Below are positions 23,877-36,389 of a stretch of DNA of 64,000 bases, in pieces. Each line of letters opens with the position of its first letter. Positions within the stretch are counted from its first letter, which is position 1. The DNA lies in NCBI GenBank assembly GCA_019671005.1, contig CM033745.1, forward strand, positions 38,609,834-38,673,833, given 5' to 3'. A program made the translations under genes and the position numbers. The notes beneath the pieces are model-generated. The model made no database searches and was not told the origin of the DNA. It saw only the letters and a list, made by a program, of their open reading frames with translations. Origin of the DNA: Hibiscus mutabilis (lineage: Eukaryota > Streptophyta > Magnoliopsida > Malvales > Malvaceae).

Positions 23877-25468
23877 GAGACCGTACCAATACACTATTTG
23901 GTTACTGGAAATCTCAGATTTTGACGAAATGAAAGCGTATTGATACTATCAAGAGGGTATCGATACCCTTTGCAGTTAAATTAGTTATTTGATGTTTTCT
24001 GAAGTTCTGATTCCTTACGTTTTAGTCCTTAATTATTTGTATGTGCAATTCAATGAGTTTGGATGGCTGAAATGAGTTGAAAATTTTTTTGGTGGATCAA
24101 AACCTGACTAATTAAACAATGGTAAATTTAATTTTGAGTTAAGTCCCTGTTTAGTGATAGTTTTACAAAATGGTCCTTAAATGCTATTTAGGGCAATCGG
24201 ATATCGATTTGACGCCCGGTCGAGTTGAGATTTTGTCTGTTGCTTTCTCTATGCTTAGGTTAACTAAGTTGCATCTAGAAAAGATTAAAAGTAAAAAAGG
24301 GTTGTTTATTGAAGTGAAACTTTCAGGTTTTACTCTAATATTCCCTGTGTGACTCACTCGATTCGGTCTTGCGATTAGACTGGGTTAATGGGGTTACAGA
24401 TCCTTTGTGAAGACATGGAAAATGGGTTCTTCTGAGTTGAACTTGATTCGTTTGAAGCCTATAATGTGCGAGAATCAAGGGCATTGTTACCCTTAGTAGG
24501 GGACAACGAGGACGGTTCGAGATCCCTTTTAGAACCAAACCTTTGTGAGAATTTAGCAGCCAACCCCGTTAGAGCCATGTAGAAAACCCTAGGGTTAGAA
24601 TTCGGTCAAAATTATTTCGTATGAATAGTCCGTGGAGACATGTCTAGAAGTGTTGGAATGCGATGCCCAGTTACTATTCGTAAAATGAAATTATTTTGGA
24701 CATTTTATGTTTTATTTTTGTTTTTTAAGAATACTAATCTTGTCTTATTTTGTTTTGCATATTTGTTTATTGCATGCATATCATATCTACAAGGGGTCGA
24801 TTCTAAAGAACGTTGCTCAATTAGAAAAAGCTTTTTGCCATGGATGGAAGGTACCTAAAGAAAGACGAAGACAACACAGATGTATGTCACTGGTCTGAGG
24901 TCAACCAACAAGCGTATGCGATAGTTTGACATTTGATCATGTGACAGAGACATCAGAGGATGTCCATGCCATTGTCAAGCAGAATATCATGCGTAAGCTG
25001 CAACTGGTATGGGACCACTTCCATGGTGCAACCAAGCAGTTATTACAAAATGAAGATCTTGGTTTTTGAAAATGCTAATGAAGGGATGATTATTGGTACA
25101 CTCGGCTTAGGGGTAATTCCAGAAGGCTCCAAGAGCGATACAAGTTCGATAGAAGTATCACATCTTGAATTGAAGACGTAGTTAAGAATGTGATATGGAA
25201 AATGAGACCAAGGCTCCAAAGAATGATCAAAGAAATAAAGGAACTGGGTGCTCAAGTTGAGATGTATTCGTAGAATATATCTTTAACCTTTCGTAATAAA
25301 GGCCTTTTTCATCCAATAACTTAATGGAATCGATGGCCCTTCGCCTGCATTCATGCATTCATTTTTTATTTGTTTGCATTAGTAGTTTACATCATTGCAT
25401 ACATTCACGCTTAATAAGACATTTCAAAATAGCTAAAACTTCACGGTACTCGTTCCTAGACTCGAGCC

Positions 25469-26580
25469 ATGGCCATAGAAGATAGGTTAACGACCTTGGA
25501 GAATAGCCAAAAGAGTACGCAAGATAGACTCAATAAAATGGAGAAAGACTTGAAGGAAGAAATTGCGCACGCTCAAAGAAACACTGTTAGCCAGATAGCT
25601 ATTATGTTGGGATTTAGAGACCCAAAAAGAGGAAGAACGGTTGAAGTCATTGATGTTTTGCTACCCCAACCCGGGATGGCTTGTGAGACATTTCCACCAA
25701 ATAGGAGTTTCCATAAACGTATGCCAGCTAGGTCTAGGATAAATCATGTAGAGAACCAAGGCGTTAAGGTTCTCAACAAAGTAGCCGAAAGGACTGGAGC
25801 GAATAAGAAGCTAGAAGATCATTGTGTCAAGTTCGAAGAGATCATTAGAGCCATACTAAGAGGAAACATTTCTGGTGACAAAGACGCTATGGATCTAAGT
25901 CTAGTGTCTGACTTGGTGATTCCCCCAAAATTCAAAGCTCCTAACTTCGAGAAGTATGATGGAACCACATGCCCATTGGCACATCTGACCATGTAATACG
26001 GAAAGATGTGAATGTATCTAGATAATGAGAAGCTCTTGATTCACACTTTCCAAGATATCCTGACGGGATCTGTGACCCAATGGTATACTCAATTGAGTCG
26101 GGTCAACATACGAACTTGGAGAGATTTTTCAAGAGCCTTCTTTGAACACTACAAGCATGTGACATACATGATCCCTAACTGACTCGTTCTGCAAGTTATG
26201 GAACAAAGGACCAATGAGAGTTTTCGCCAGTATGCCAGAGGTGGTGAGTTATGGCAGCCCAAGTTCAACCTCCACTATTGGAAAACAAGGTTACTCAAAT
26301 GTTCGTGGAGACTTTAAATGGTTATTTCTACGACCATATGTTAAACCATGCTGCCAGAGGCTTTGCAAACATGGTCATGAATGGAGAATTGATACTGGCG
26401 GCCGTCAAAAGTGGGAGACTCATGAGGAAGGGGAATATGACAAGCGCCTATAACTACTCTAGCAATAGAATCTTGTCACGAAGTAGACATTTCAAGCTTG
26501 GCTAGAATTCAACCATGCCTTCCTTGAATAATGCTCAAACAATAAAGGATTTTCCTAGACGATATTGGGGTCATGCTTAG
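25469..26580 (+). pseudogene. Outer element gag polyprotein (broken)
   Basis: ATG at 25469 starts a coiled-coil-like N-terminus (RLTTLENSQKSTQDRLNKME) and runs to the gag core FKAPNFEKYDGTTCPLAHLT. A TAA at 25994 interrupts it. Beyond the stop, WYTQLSRVNIRTWRDFSRA (about 26080-26140) and NESFRQYAR continue the domain, and a frameshift leads into 26251-26505 with AAQVQPPLLENKVTQMFVET. It is clearly homologous to the inner element's gag but diverged. No zinc knuckle is readable downstream and no pol follows. The 5' untranslated part (24404-25468) resembles the inner element's leader near its start (AGGGGACAACGAGGAC against AGAGGACAACAAGGAC). Confidence 0.85.
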
Positions 26581-27104
26581 AATTAACCTTTTTGCTTTTG
26601 CCCGCGAGCATTAGGGATCTTTTGTAAGTGGCAAACATTTCATTTTTTCTATTTCTTTTCATTTTCATCCATTTCTCATCCAAAATACATCTTCTTGGCA
26701 GAGCCCATATTATTGATTGTATGAATGATTTTTACATCTAATCTCGAGATAGAAGAGCAATAAAGTGTGTTCAGTATTAATGGGGAGATCCTATTTTGAG
26801 TGAATTTTCCTCTCAGATATTGTTGTTAAGGTCTTTGAATGAAGTGATAACCCTAAAACATCTACCAACTGAATGCTACTTCTTTTCGACGATATTTGTG
26901 TGTGAGATGACATTTGGCATTCCTTCATTTCCCTTCACAAATAAGAAACTGAATAAATATCCATTGTTGTTCTCTTTAAGCCTGATATTTTTTATGATTG
27001 AACCCTAACCAAGGGTCACTCCCCACACTGTGGGCAAAGAGGATGAAAGATTGTTTGCAAGCAAGAAAAAAACATATCATATCAATTTGAATGTCTTAAA
27101 TTCA

Positions 27105-27290
27105 AAATAAAAGGACAAAGAAAAAAGAAGAAAGAAGAAAGAGGAAAAGAAAAAAAGGAAAAGAAGAAAAAAAAAAAAAAAAAGGAAAAGGAAAAGGAAA
27201 AAAAGAAAAAGAAAAATAAAAAGAAGGAAGAGAAAAAGAAAAAAATGAAAGCTGAAAGAGAACTTGAAACAAGAGAAAAACATGCGCGAA
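27105..27290 (+). repeat. Purine-rich low-complexity block
   Basis: Almost uninterrupted A and G (GAAAAAGAAG-type). It is equivalent in position and composition to the A/G blocks of the inner element. The low-complexity reverse frame (F/L/S only) is not a gene. The flanks 26581-27104 and 27291-28599 contain no recognisable gene. Confidence 0.8.
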
Positions 27291-28599
27291 ATCATTCAAA
27301 TGATGCAGGTAACAAAAAGAAATGAACTCTAGGGTGAAAACCCAAAATGGGTAGTCTAGAGTGATCCGGAGAATAAAAGAATAAAGATTTCATCAAGAAA
27401 TGTGATCATTGATTTAATTACCCTTAAGCATGTATTTGAGCCTATATATCCTTTTTTTGTAACCTGAGCCTAGCCGACATTATAAGCCTTTAAAGACCAT
27501 TTGGATCACTCATGAATATTTGAGAAATGGAGTTTGTTTTCAGAACACATTCTGCCTAATTGAGTTAACCTTTCTTCAGGGGCCTCTAAACTTCTAATGT
27601 CTGATTGAGATTAGAAAGGTGGGAAGATTGAAATTTGGAGAATTGGTGAGTTAAAGAGAGCTACCTAAAAGCGAGAGGCACTATCCGGTCGATGGATTTG
27701 TGAATCATTCAGACTATAAATTTTGGGGCATCTAACTTTGCTCTCTTCCTGTGTTTTCCATGACTTTATTTTCCCTCTAAATTCTCATTTCTAGCTTTTT
27801 CTTGCATCTTACAAGTAAATTGACATAGATTCATGAAAACCCAAAGATTTCTTAGTATTGATCCCAACCGTAAGGAACCATGGGGTAAATATTCGCTATC
27901 GCATCAGAAAGTAATGAAATGGCTCACCAATATGAAGGATGACAATTGAACTTCAAATTGAATGAGGGCATCACCTTGCATGAGGAAGGTAAAAACAAAT
28001 GAATGTAACATCAACCCTGTTGTCAAGCAAGACCCGTACATGAGATAAAAAATCCCTAAAACACGAAAAAGGGATAGAGTTGAGCCTAGTGGGCAAACCA
28101 TGCCACCAATTGGAGAAATTTATGTTGACCAATGATTCAAGATCCCTAACTTTGATAGTCGCGAAAGGAAGAGATTAAAGCACAAATATCATTTAAGGTG
28201 GATATTCGCCTATGAGTAATTCGAAAACTCACAAAGAGCCTTGAAAGGAGAATAAGTGTATTTCAAGAGACATCAGAAGATCTAAAGCTTTTGGAACCAA
28301 GGAAGAAAGACCTTGCACTCACATTGATGTATCAATTACAATGATAATGTGAGTTGTGGAAATGTACGATACTTGCGTACAAAGACCAGAAGCAAAGAGG
28401 CACAAGGAATGAGATTGGTGGAGCAGAGACAATGGAGATGATTGCTTGACTGGGTAAAATGAGAAAAGTAAAAAGAAAATATAAAACTGACATGCATTCA
28501 TGTTTTAGACATCCTTAGGTGCATGATCATCATAGTATCATCAGTCATTGGATTCTGACAGGTATATAAAAGCTTTCACAGTGAAAGGAAGAAGTCGCT

Positions 28600-29625
28600 T
28601 ATCTATTAAAGTGTAAGAAGAATGGAACTTGCTTATTCGTTCAAGCGTAAAGAGAGTGGAACCCGCCTATCCATTCAAGCATAAGGAGAATGGAACTCGT
28701 ATATCCGTTCGGACGTAAGGAGAATGGAACCTACTTATCTGTTCAAGTGTAAAGAGAATGGAACCTGCTTATCTATTCAAGCATGAGGAGAATAGAACTC
28801 CCTTATCCATTCGAGCATGAGGAGGATGAAACCTTTATTTTTCAAAACCCGCCTATCTATTCGGGCTTGAGGAGAATAGAACCTGCTTATCCATTCAAGT
28901 ATAAGGGGAATGGAATATTTACTTTTCAGCACCTGCTTATCTATTCGAGCATGAGGAGAATAGAACTCGTCTATCTATTCGGGCTTAAGGAGAATAGAAC
29001 ATGCTTATCTATTCGAGCATGAGGATAATAGAACCTACTTATCCATTCGAGCATGAGGAGAATGGAACCTTTATTTTTTAGCACAACGCCTATCTATTCA
29101 GGCATAAGGAGAATGAAACCTCTATTTTTCAGCACCTGCTTATCTATTCGAGCATGAGGAGAATAGAACCCGCCTATCCATTTAGGCATGAGGAGAATAG
29201 AACCTTTATTTTTCATCACCTATTTATCTATTCGAGCATGAGGATAATAGAATCTACTTATCTATTCGAGCATGAGGATGATGGAACCTTTATTTTTAGC
29301 ACCTGTTTATCTTCGAACATTAGGAGAATAGAATCTGCTTATCCATTCGAGCATGAGGAGGATGAAACCTTTATTTTTCAGCACCTGCTTATCTATTCGA
29401 GCATGAGGAGGATAGAACACGCCTATCCGTTTGGGCATAAGATGAATGGAACTCGCCTATTCGTTCGGGCATGAGGAGAAGGGAACCCGCCTATCCGTTT
29501 AGGCATAAGGAGAATAGAACCCGCCTATCCTTTCAGGCGTAAGGAGAATGGAACCCGCCTATCCGTTCAGGCGTTAGAAGAATGGAACCCGCCTATTCAT
29601 TCAAGCATAAGGAGAATGGAATCTT
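28600..29625 (+). repeat. Tandem array of a ~34-base unit, 3' internal region of outer element
   Basis: Unit like CCTGCTTATCTATTCGAGCA followed by TGAGGAGAATAGAA, about 34 bases. Roughly 25-28 variants are present, some carrying an extra CCTTTATTTTTCAGCA-like insert of about 17 bases. It ends about 100 bases before the 3' LTR. Frames in it are repetitive translations. Confidence 0.85.
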
Positions 29626-29702
29626 GTTTTGATGACCAACGGGTTTATGATCGGTGAAAATCAGCGTCTTTTGTTCTTTTCTCTATCCTTGTTTCACTGG
29701 AA

Positions 29703-29723
29703 TGAGCAAAGAGAGGAAACTAT
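29703..29723 (+). other. Polypurine tract of outer element
   Basis: TGAGCAAAGAGAGGAAACTA lies directly before the 3' LTR and primes plus-strand synthesis. It matches the inner element's tract in TGAGCAAAGAG. Confidence 0.65.
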
Positions 29724-31630
29724 TGTCACTGAATTTTCACCCATTTTTATTATTTTACCTTATTATTATTATTATTATTGTTTATTTTTTATTATATTAT
29801 TTATTACTATGTAAGTTTTTTATTATTATCAAAACCCAAAAAAAAATAATGAGTCCATTTAATCTTAAAAATCAATCCATTATTATTAAATAAGAGTCCA
29901 ATTACAATAAAGGCCCAAATTCGGTCCATTTTGTATGTATATTATTTTTATCATTTTATATTATTATTAAGGAATTTGGGTTATTATTGCAGATCACATA
30001 AAATCCTTATTATGTCAGATATGAGAATATTACAAGAGATCCCGCTCGACAAGTATGGAAAGTTAAATTATAGACAAATGATTCCTCAGTAAGGACTTAC
30101 GGCAAAATTCTGATAGGATCCAAGCATTTTTGGGCTAAGGTGTCTTCTTACGTATTGACCATTTTTCAGTTACCTTTCCAACACATCTTGAAACGCCTCA
30201 ATCGGACGTTGGGAGCTTAAGATATGCTTGTTTTACTGAAGACATCGCACGCAAAAAAATTGTATACGAGTTTAATACGATATTTTTATCTTAATACGAA
30301 TTTTCAATTGATTATTTGTAATTAAAACTGATCTTAGATATTCTCCTATTTGTTTAGGATTATATTGAATATGGCTTGATTCTTTTCCATGTATACCAAG
30401 CATAAAAAGGGTATACTTTAGGGTTTTTGAAGCCTATAAATAGGCTTCATTCCATTGTATTCTTCACTCATTCACTCACTGAGAACTAATGTTCTTACAA
30501 CCACTCATCCCATTTACCAGACTCATAGAAGCAAATAAGCAGTTGTATTTTGAGATTCTGAGCAATAAAAGTCTGAAGCCCTTGTTGATCTATATTGTTT
30601 AGTTTTTTATTTCTTTTATATAATTTATTTTTTGTTTTGTTTTCAAAAGAAAAAGGTAAAAGAAGTGTTCTTGGGATTTTGAGAGTTCAATCTCAATAAA
30701 CGTGTTTGGAGAAATGATTTTATGTTTGTGAAGATCTAAGTAATCTTTTAGGTGAAAAACATGAGAATGATTTTGATCCAAAAATTTTGAAAGTGGAATT
30801 ATGAAGGGTATTTTAATTTTTCGTATACTTTTAACATTATATATTTATGGGTATGATAGTATTTTTATGGTAATATATATATTCTTTTTATATGAATTTT
30901 AATAGGCTTTATTTTTGCCTTATACACACACATATATATGCTATGTTTTCTTTTAAATTTCCATACTATATTATATAATTTATTACTTATTTTTATAATA
31001 GTATATGTATTATATTATACACGTGTATATATTCACTTCCTTTTTTACTCTATAGTATTAATATTTAATGTATGTAATCTATATTATTGTATAGCTATAT
31101 TTTACGTATATATTGTAAATTAGTTTCGTATAATGTGTACTCTATTACATATATTTTTCTATCTTATCATTTGATGCTTACTTATGTATGTCATGCTTTA
31201 TTTTATTCGGATATATAAATTGTTAATGCGTTGTCTTATCAAAAGGAGATGACGGGTTAGCTCCATGAGTGTTGTCGGTGATTAGAGTTCATCCTCCGGA
31301 TGGTGGGACCGTTAAAATGGCCTCATATTCATAAATGGACAATAAGTTGAATTTTTATATGAATTTGCAAATTCTGACATTAAAACATTTTGTAATCGCT
31401 AGGTACCAATTTTTGGGCACTGTGGGAGTGTTAACCCTTCTCCAAGCGTAACCAACTCCCAAACCCGTTTTTGGTATTTTTTGCAGACCAAAACTGTTGT
31501 TTTAATAAAATAAAATGTTTTATTAAAATGACATATTTTTAGGTGATCTAATCACGCCTTTTAAAAGATTGGTGGCTACTTCGTTGTTTTTGTTTTTAAA
31601 ACGTCGAGCCTCGTGAAAAAGGCTGCGATA
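29724..31630 (+). repeat. 3' LTR of outer Ogre-like element
   Basis: Starts TGTCACTGAATTTTCA and ends GGCTGCGATA (GCGACA in the 5' copy). It carries the TATAAATA box at 30435-30442. It is followed by CCAAC (31631-31635) and then by LINE sequence. Confidence 0.85.
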
Positions 31631-31672
31631 CCAACCAAATCTAATTTATTCAAATGAACCTAAAGCTACCCA

Positions 31673-31681
31673 CTCATCTTC
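31673..31681. repeat. TSD CTCATCTTC, left copy (MULE)
   Basis: Nine bases identical to 49741-49749. Nine-base duplications are characteristic of Mutator-like insertion. Confidence 0.85.
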
Positions 31682-31965
31682 GACATAAGGGCATAATTAG
31701 GATCTTAGGATCCTAATATTTTCAACCCACCACTCGGTATCCTAAATTTCCAAAAGTAGGATCCTTATAGTAAATTCGCCGCACCACCACGATGAGTTCT
31801 AAAATTATATTATATTTTTATTCAAACTCGCCTTGAACATATAGAGAGTTTCTTTTTTAATTCCCAGTTTAAACATTAATCAAGAGATTAACCTAATTCT
31901 AAACGGAACTCGTCGTAGGAACACGGCGTGTTCCCCCTGGCTTAATAGCCGTTTTGGGTCTAAGC
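31682..31965 (+). repeat. MULE left terminal inverted repeat
   Basis: GACATAAGGGCATAATTAGG at the edge, then ATCTTAGGATCCTAATAT. The reverse complement of 49515-49740 aligns along its length, including GCCTTGAACATAT, GAGATTAACCTAAT and CGTAGGAACAC. The left copy carries about 80 extra bases. Confidence 0.85.
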
Positions 31966-32266
31966 ATAACGGTTTTGAAATGATTGCGGCAAGTTCGGCT
32001 TCGTTATTTTTTTCCAAAAAAGTTTGATTAAGTTTTAAATTATCTAACATTTTGTAATTATATTTGAATGCACAAGTAGTATAACTAATAGGTTGTAGAA
32101 TGTTTTAAATATAATGTAGAAATTGAAGTGAATTTTTTAATTTTAAAATTGCAACCCTTTAGGTGAACTATGCAGTGGTGAAAAGTTAGGTTGAAATAAA
32201 TTTTAGTAAAGTTTTATACTAATATTTATATTAAAGCATGGCTACTTAATAAAAAAAACAACATAA

Positions 32267-34663
32267 TTATTTTCGAGATGGACACTTTGGCATTCTATGA
32301 CCTAGAAGTCTATAATTCCCGCAGAGTGTAGGTTGTCCAGTAGGCTCGCTCTTGCGGTGAAGCATGTCGTAAATATCATTCTAAATACTTTTAGATCTGG
32401 GATATCCCGCTTTTTCCCTTCGCAGAGTTGGGTCAAGTAAAATTGTGGTCTATGTCTGCACAACATTTCATTTAGTTTAGTTGCCGATTGGTGGGAATTC
32501 CATTTTGTAGACCTTAAGTACTGAGCATGCAACGATGAAAAGCTCACACAGGGTCATTAGTGCTTGGAATTTTCCACAGTCGCACAACCTGTTTCAGAGA
32601 TCCACCCTGTACGATGTTCGGTCAAAACCATGCATTGGTCGTGGTATCTCCAAGACACGAAAAATGTCATCGTTACGCGACATCGACAGCATACTTAACC
32701 CGTTTGATTTAACAATGGTTTTCTGAATTTCATCTCGTATCTTCGGGTGGAATGTGAGGCACTTTTGCATCATACCGACAGCTTCTTTTCCCAAGGTTAT
32801 GAACAGCTTGCCCAAATGAAAGTACGTAGCTTTCAGGATGGCAGTCACTAGAAAATTTTGAACCCCCTTCAAAGAAGAGTTGATTGCCTCGGTCAGGTTG
32901 GTTGTCATGTGGCCATATCTGAAACCGTCGTCATGTGGCCATCTTGAACAACGGCTAATAGCAAAACTTGCTTGTTTCTTCCATAAAAGAATATGCCATC
33001 AATTTGAATGACGGGCTTGCAATTCTTGTATGCATTCATACATTGCGAAAATGTCCAGAAAAGTCGTTTGGATTGGCAAACATCAGAACCACACGATCGT
33101 TCTTGTAGTGTTGCTCGATTTCCAAATCTGCGATCATTCTGGGGTTGTATTTCTTCATGATGTTTATACAAGCTGGGAGCTCGTTGTAAGAAGCGTATCA
33201 TTCCCCATACAATTTCATGATTGCCTTGTTCCTTCCCCTCAAAGTCTTTTTGTACGATGGCGTGTAATTGAATATTGTATTAACATGCGTCTGTAGCGCA
33301 GAAACAATGACTTTGAGGCTTTTCTAGACAATTGTTTGGTCGCTCCCGGCGATGATATTGGAGTCCAGGTATGGATGATCCTACTTGTAATCAACGACAC
33401 AACAAGTATGAGGATCGTTGTAGACTGTGATCTCCCAGATGTCTTTTTTTTCATATTGTTGACATCTACCTTCTAGTTGCATCCTTGTGCCGATTTCTTT
33501 GTACATTGACATACGTATTTCTTTGTTGTCGTATACTGCACCTTAGAGTGCACACAGTAACGTATGTTATAGTTTTTAACAACAGCTTTTGCTTTGTCGC
33601 TCGTTCTGAACTGTATTCCTTCCCACAAGTCATCTTTTTTATTGCAAAGTAAGAACCGTCAAAACCCATGTTAGGCACGTCAGGGAGCTCATACATGTCC
33701 ATTGTTATGAAGTCGTTATCGTACATGTGTGCCGGAGGCTCGTACGTTGTTTCGTGCGGTGTTGGGGCACTATTGCTTGCAACATTTCCCAATTGATTTT
33801 GATTGAAGTTTTTAAGGTCGTCATCATCATTATCAGTGTCACTTTCAGATTTAGAGGTAGAATCGATAGCAATATCTTCAAGCTCCACGAATAACCCAAC
33901 CTTAACACCATCGGGGCTGCACTCTTAAATTGGTTCTTTTGGGGATGTGTAGCCTTCATTAGCATCCCTGGATGCATAGGTAGGTGCAGAAGTCATAGTT
34001 GTAAACCCGAGAAAAAATTAGGAGGAACGTAGCTTGGCTCATTTAGATCGAATGATGTAGCGCCAAAAGTGTTGGCCCTTTTAAAAACTTGATCCACCAA
34101 GTATCGATTGATGCCCATCAACGTATGGGTTAAAGGTGGAATGTTGAGTTGATGGTTGTTCGATGTTTAGGTCGAAGAAGTTGGAGTACGAGTGTCCTGT
34201 TGTTGAACATGCAGGTTCATCATGAAACACAGTGGTATAAGAAGGAATGCCAAAATTGTAATCCCCCATTAAAGTGTCAAAATCATTTGTTGTCGCATGA
34301 GTTGCGACTTGGTTTCATTGTCACCTGCTACTTCTTCACTAAAATCTGTGTACAAGTAGCATATTTCATCTTAGCATCCCGTATAAGACTCGACCATTGC
34401 TTTAACATCATTTATATTTTCAATTCTTATTGTATTGTATGTCACTAGAAACAAAGATGTCTAGAACCTGTAGTAGAGAGCCTTTAGTGGTCTATTACGC
34501 CCGACAGGTACAAGGCGTTTGATCTTCTTGACTAGCTACCGGAAAGGAACATCGTGAATGAATTTGATCTGAAAAAAATTTTGGACTTAAAGTTTTCCGC
34601 GGTATCATCTCCCATTTAGTTGCCATTGTAGTATACGATTGCTGGGGTTGGTGTTGGAGCCAT
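32267..34663 (-). pseudogene. MURA-type MULE transposase (broken)
   Basis: ATG at 34663 (MAPTPTPAIVYYNG) starts the usual N-terminal block. Segments 34269-34081 and 33977-33466 carry the acidic spacer (SDTDNDDDDLKNF) and the MuDR DNA-binding region (FDGSYFAIKKMTCGKEYSSE). The catalytic MULE domain follows in 33201-32905 (VIQIDGIFFYGRNKQVLLLA, with the first Asp of the DDE triad, then VVQDG). 32908-32594 has MTTNLTEAINSSLKGVQNF. The SWIM finger reads CDCGKFQALMTLCEL, where the family has CAH, so its His is lost. The terminal zinc knuckle (LCGNYRLLGHRMPKC) lacks one Cys. TAA is at 32267-32269. Several frameshifts separate these parts. A working enzyme would bind the TIRs and cut and paste the element in the nucleus. 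Confidence 0.85.
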
Positions 34664-35470
34664 TGTAAATCGATGTTTGCGTGAGATTGAGAGAATTTGG
34701 GGTTAGGGGTTGTTGGTGAAATTTGTGGGTTTGTTTGAAAGTTGTAGAAAATAAGAAATAGATTAGCAGGTAAAAACTTAATGAGTTTAGAAACTCGCTA
34801 TGTATATACGACGAATTCCCCTGACGTAATCATCGTTAATTACGTTCGTATTGGAAATGTAAACCTGCAGCATAATTTCAAATCTAACTAGGGATTTTGA
34901 CATGATGAGCCAAACTCGCCGTGCCCATACAGCAAGTCCATGCTAACTCGCCATGCATGGATAACGAGTTATGCATGTTATGTCAAACTACCAGGTCAAC
35001 TAGTATTATACGGAGACACGACAGGTGTAACTCAGCTTACATGCAAAGCAAGTTTATGTTAGAATCCAAACTATAAATAACTAGTAACATGATGTTTGAT
35101 TGTTTAAAACCTTTAATTCAAAATTTTATACTTTACGTGTCTGAAAATGCATTGAAAATCGAGCATGTCATTTGCGCCTAGTTACACAAGCAAAGTTTTC
35201 CTTACAACATTAACCAAGTAGGGGGATATCATGGTGTAAACGACCACCTAGTTTCTTACATGGAGCAGCCTAAACCACCCATTGTGCAGAATCTGTGGCA
35301 GCGGCATATCCCATGTTGGCTAACTCTGTGTAGCACCTATTGTATCTCTCTATATTTTATGTTTAGTTGGGGGTATGTTAACAAAGACTTCGTAAAATGC
35401 ATACCTCTTCCTAAATGACTTAAGGTCATTTCTATGATCATTTTATCTCTTCAAATGTTTTCAGATGAAT
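34664..35470. other. MULE internal non-coding region
   Basis: AT-rich spacer with several ACTCGCC words that also occur near the TIRs. There is no recognisable gene. It lies upstream of the MURA start, so it may have held the promoter. Confidence 0.4.
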
Positions 35471-35480
35471 TTATACGTTA

Positions 35481-36389
35481 ACATCAACTATAAGTGTTTA
35501 TCTATACGATTACACATCCTCCTTTCGGTTTAACATTCAAAAACCACTCTCGAAACATGCATTGAAAACCCTACCAACAGACCTCTCATAGGGGTGTTTA
35601 GGCGCGTTTTACGCTGCCTCCGGATGTTTTTCAAGACAAATTTTTTATGTTAACATCAACTACAAGTGTTTACCCATACGATTACGCGTCCGCCTTTCGG
35701 TGCAACAGTCAAAAACCGTTCCTGAAACATACGTTAAAAACCCTACCAAGAGACCTCTCATAGGGGTGTTTAGGCGTGTTTTATGCCACCTATGAATGCT
35801 TTTCTAGACGAATTTTTGACGTTAACATCAACTACAAGTGTTTATCTATACGATTACGTGTTTGCCTTTTGGTCCAACATTTAAAAACCACTCCCGAAAC
35901 ATGTGTTAAAAACCTACCAAGAGACCTCTCATAGGGGTGTTTAGGCGCGTTTTATGCCTTCTTCGAATGTTTTTCTGGACGAATTTTTTAGGTTAATATT
36001 AACTGAAAGTGTTTATCTATATGATTACGTGTCCGCCTTTCGGTCCAACATTCAAAAATAGCTTCGAAACATGCGTTAAAAACCCTACCAAGAGACCTCT
36101 CATAGGGTGTTTAGGCGTGTTTTACGCCGCCTCCGGATGTTTTTCCAAACAATTTTTTTACGTTAACATCAACTACAAGTGTTTATCTATACGCGTACGT
36201 GTCCACCTTTCAGTACAACATTCAAAAATTACTCCAAAACATGCGTTAAAAACCCTACCAAGAGACTTCTCATAAGAGTGTTTAGGCGCATTTTTTGCCG
36301 TCTCCGGATGTTTTTTCGAATAAATTTTTACGTTAACATCAAATACAAGTGTTTATCTAAACGATTAAGCGTCTGCCTTTCGGTCCAAC
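35481..36389 (+). repeat. ~171-base tandem array inside the MULE
   Basis: Six copies starting near 35481, 35653, 35825, 35996, 36166 and 36336 (periods 172, 172, 171, 170, 170). Each carries CATCAACTACAAGTGTTT, CCTTTCGGTCCAACA, GACCTCTCATAGGGGTGTTT and a CTCCGGATGTTTTTC block. The sixth is cut after about 54 bases by the Tekay-like LTR at 36390, and the array does not resume beyond 48512. Open frames through it are repeat translations. Confidence 0.88.

Larger units (their letters stand above)
10873..24398 (+). mobile_element. Solo LTR of a Tekay/Del-like family, split by a nested element
   Basis: Begins TATAACGCCCCGATTTTC (an eroded TGTAACGCCCC) and ends TAATGGGGTTACA, with TSD GATCC on both sides. 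Removing the nested element (14811-23876 plus one TSD copy) leaves about 4455 bases with no gag or pol. This is a solo LTR left by LTR-LTR recombination. About 1.1 kb of it is an internal tandem duplication, so the ancestral LTR would be near 3.3 kb, like the other long solo LTRs in this window. It contains GTATCGATAC-type palindromes around the nested insertion. Confidence 0.8.
8740..31630 (+). mobile_element. Outer gag-only LTR retrotransposon (Ogre/Tat-like)
   Basis: Flanked by LTRs at 8740-10573 and 29724-31630. It has a primer-binding site of the Ogre/Tat type and a polypurine tract. The only coding sequence is a broken gag (25469-26580), with no protease, RT, RNase H or integrase. Its 5' untranslated region is cut at 10872/24399 by a solo LTR. 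Without nested insertions it is about 9.4 kb. Gag-only elements of this kind must be mobilised in trans by an autonomous relative (family knowledge). The 3' internal region has a purine-rich block and a long tandem array, a layout shared with the element nested inside it. Confidence 0.85.

Noticed and set aside
14811..24398. Possibility that 10873-24398 is a complete Tekay element
   Set aside because: After removing the nested element, no gag, pol, PBS or second LTR remains.
27077..27299. Phenylalanine/leucine-rich open frames that look like membrane proteins
   Set aside because: They are translations of the purine-rich low-complexity block on the other strand.
28783..29474. Open frames of 79 and 106 codons with repeated RRIE.AYPFEHEE units
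   Set aside because: They follow the 34-base tandem array only by chance phase, and unit length variation breaks them.
8740..31630. Possibility that the outer LTR pair are two independent solo LTRs
   Set aside because: The PBS follows the left copy, the PPT precedes the right copy, gag lies between in the same orientation, and CCAAC flanks both.
35481..36389. CRISPR-like regular repeat
   Set aside because: Units are contiguous with no unique spacers, and the DNA is plant nuclear. It is an ordinary tandem array.
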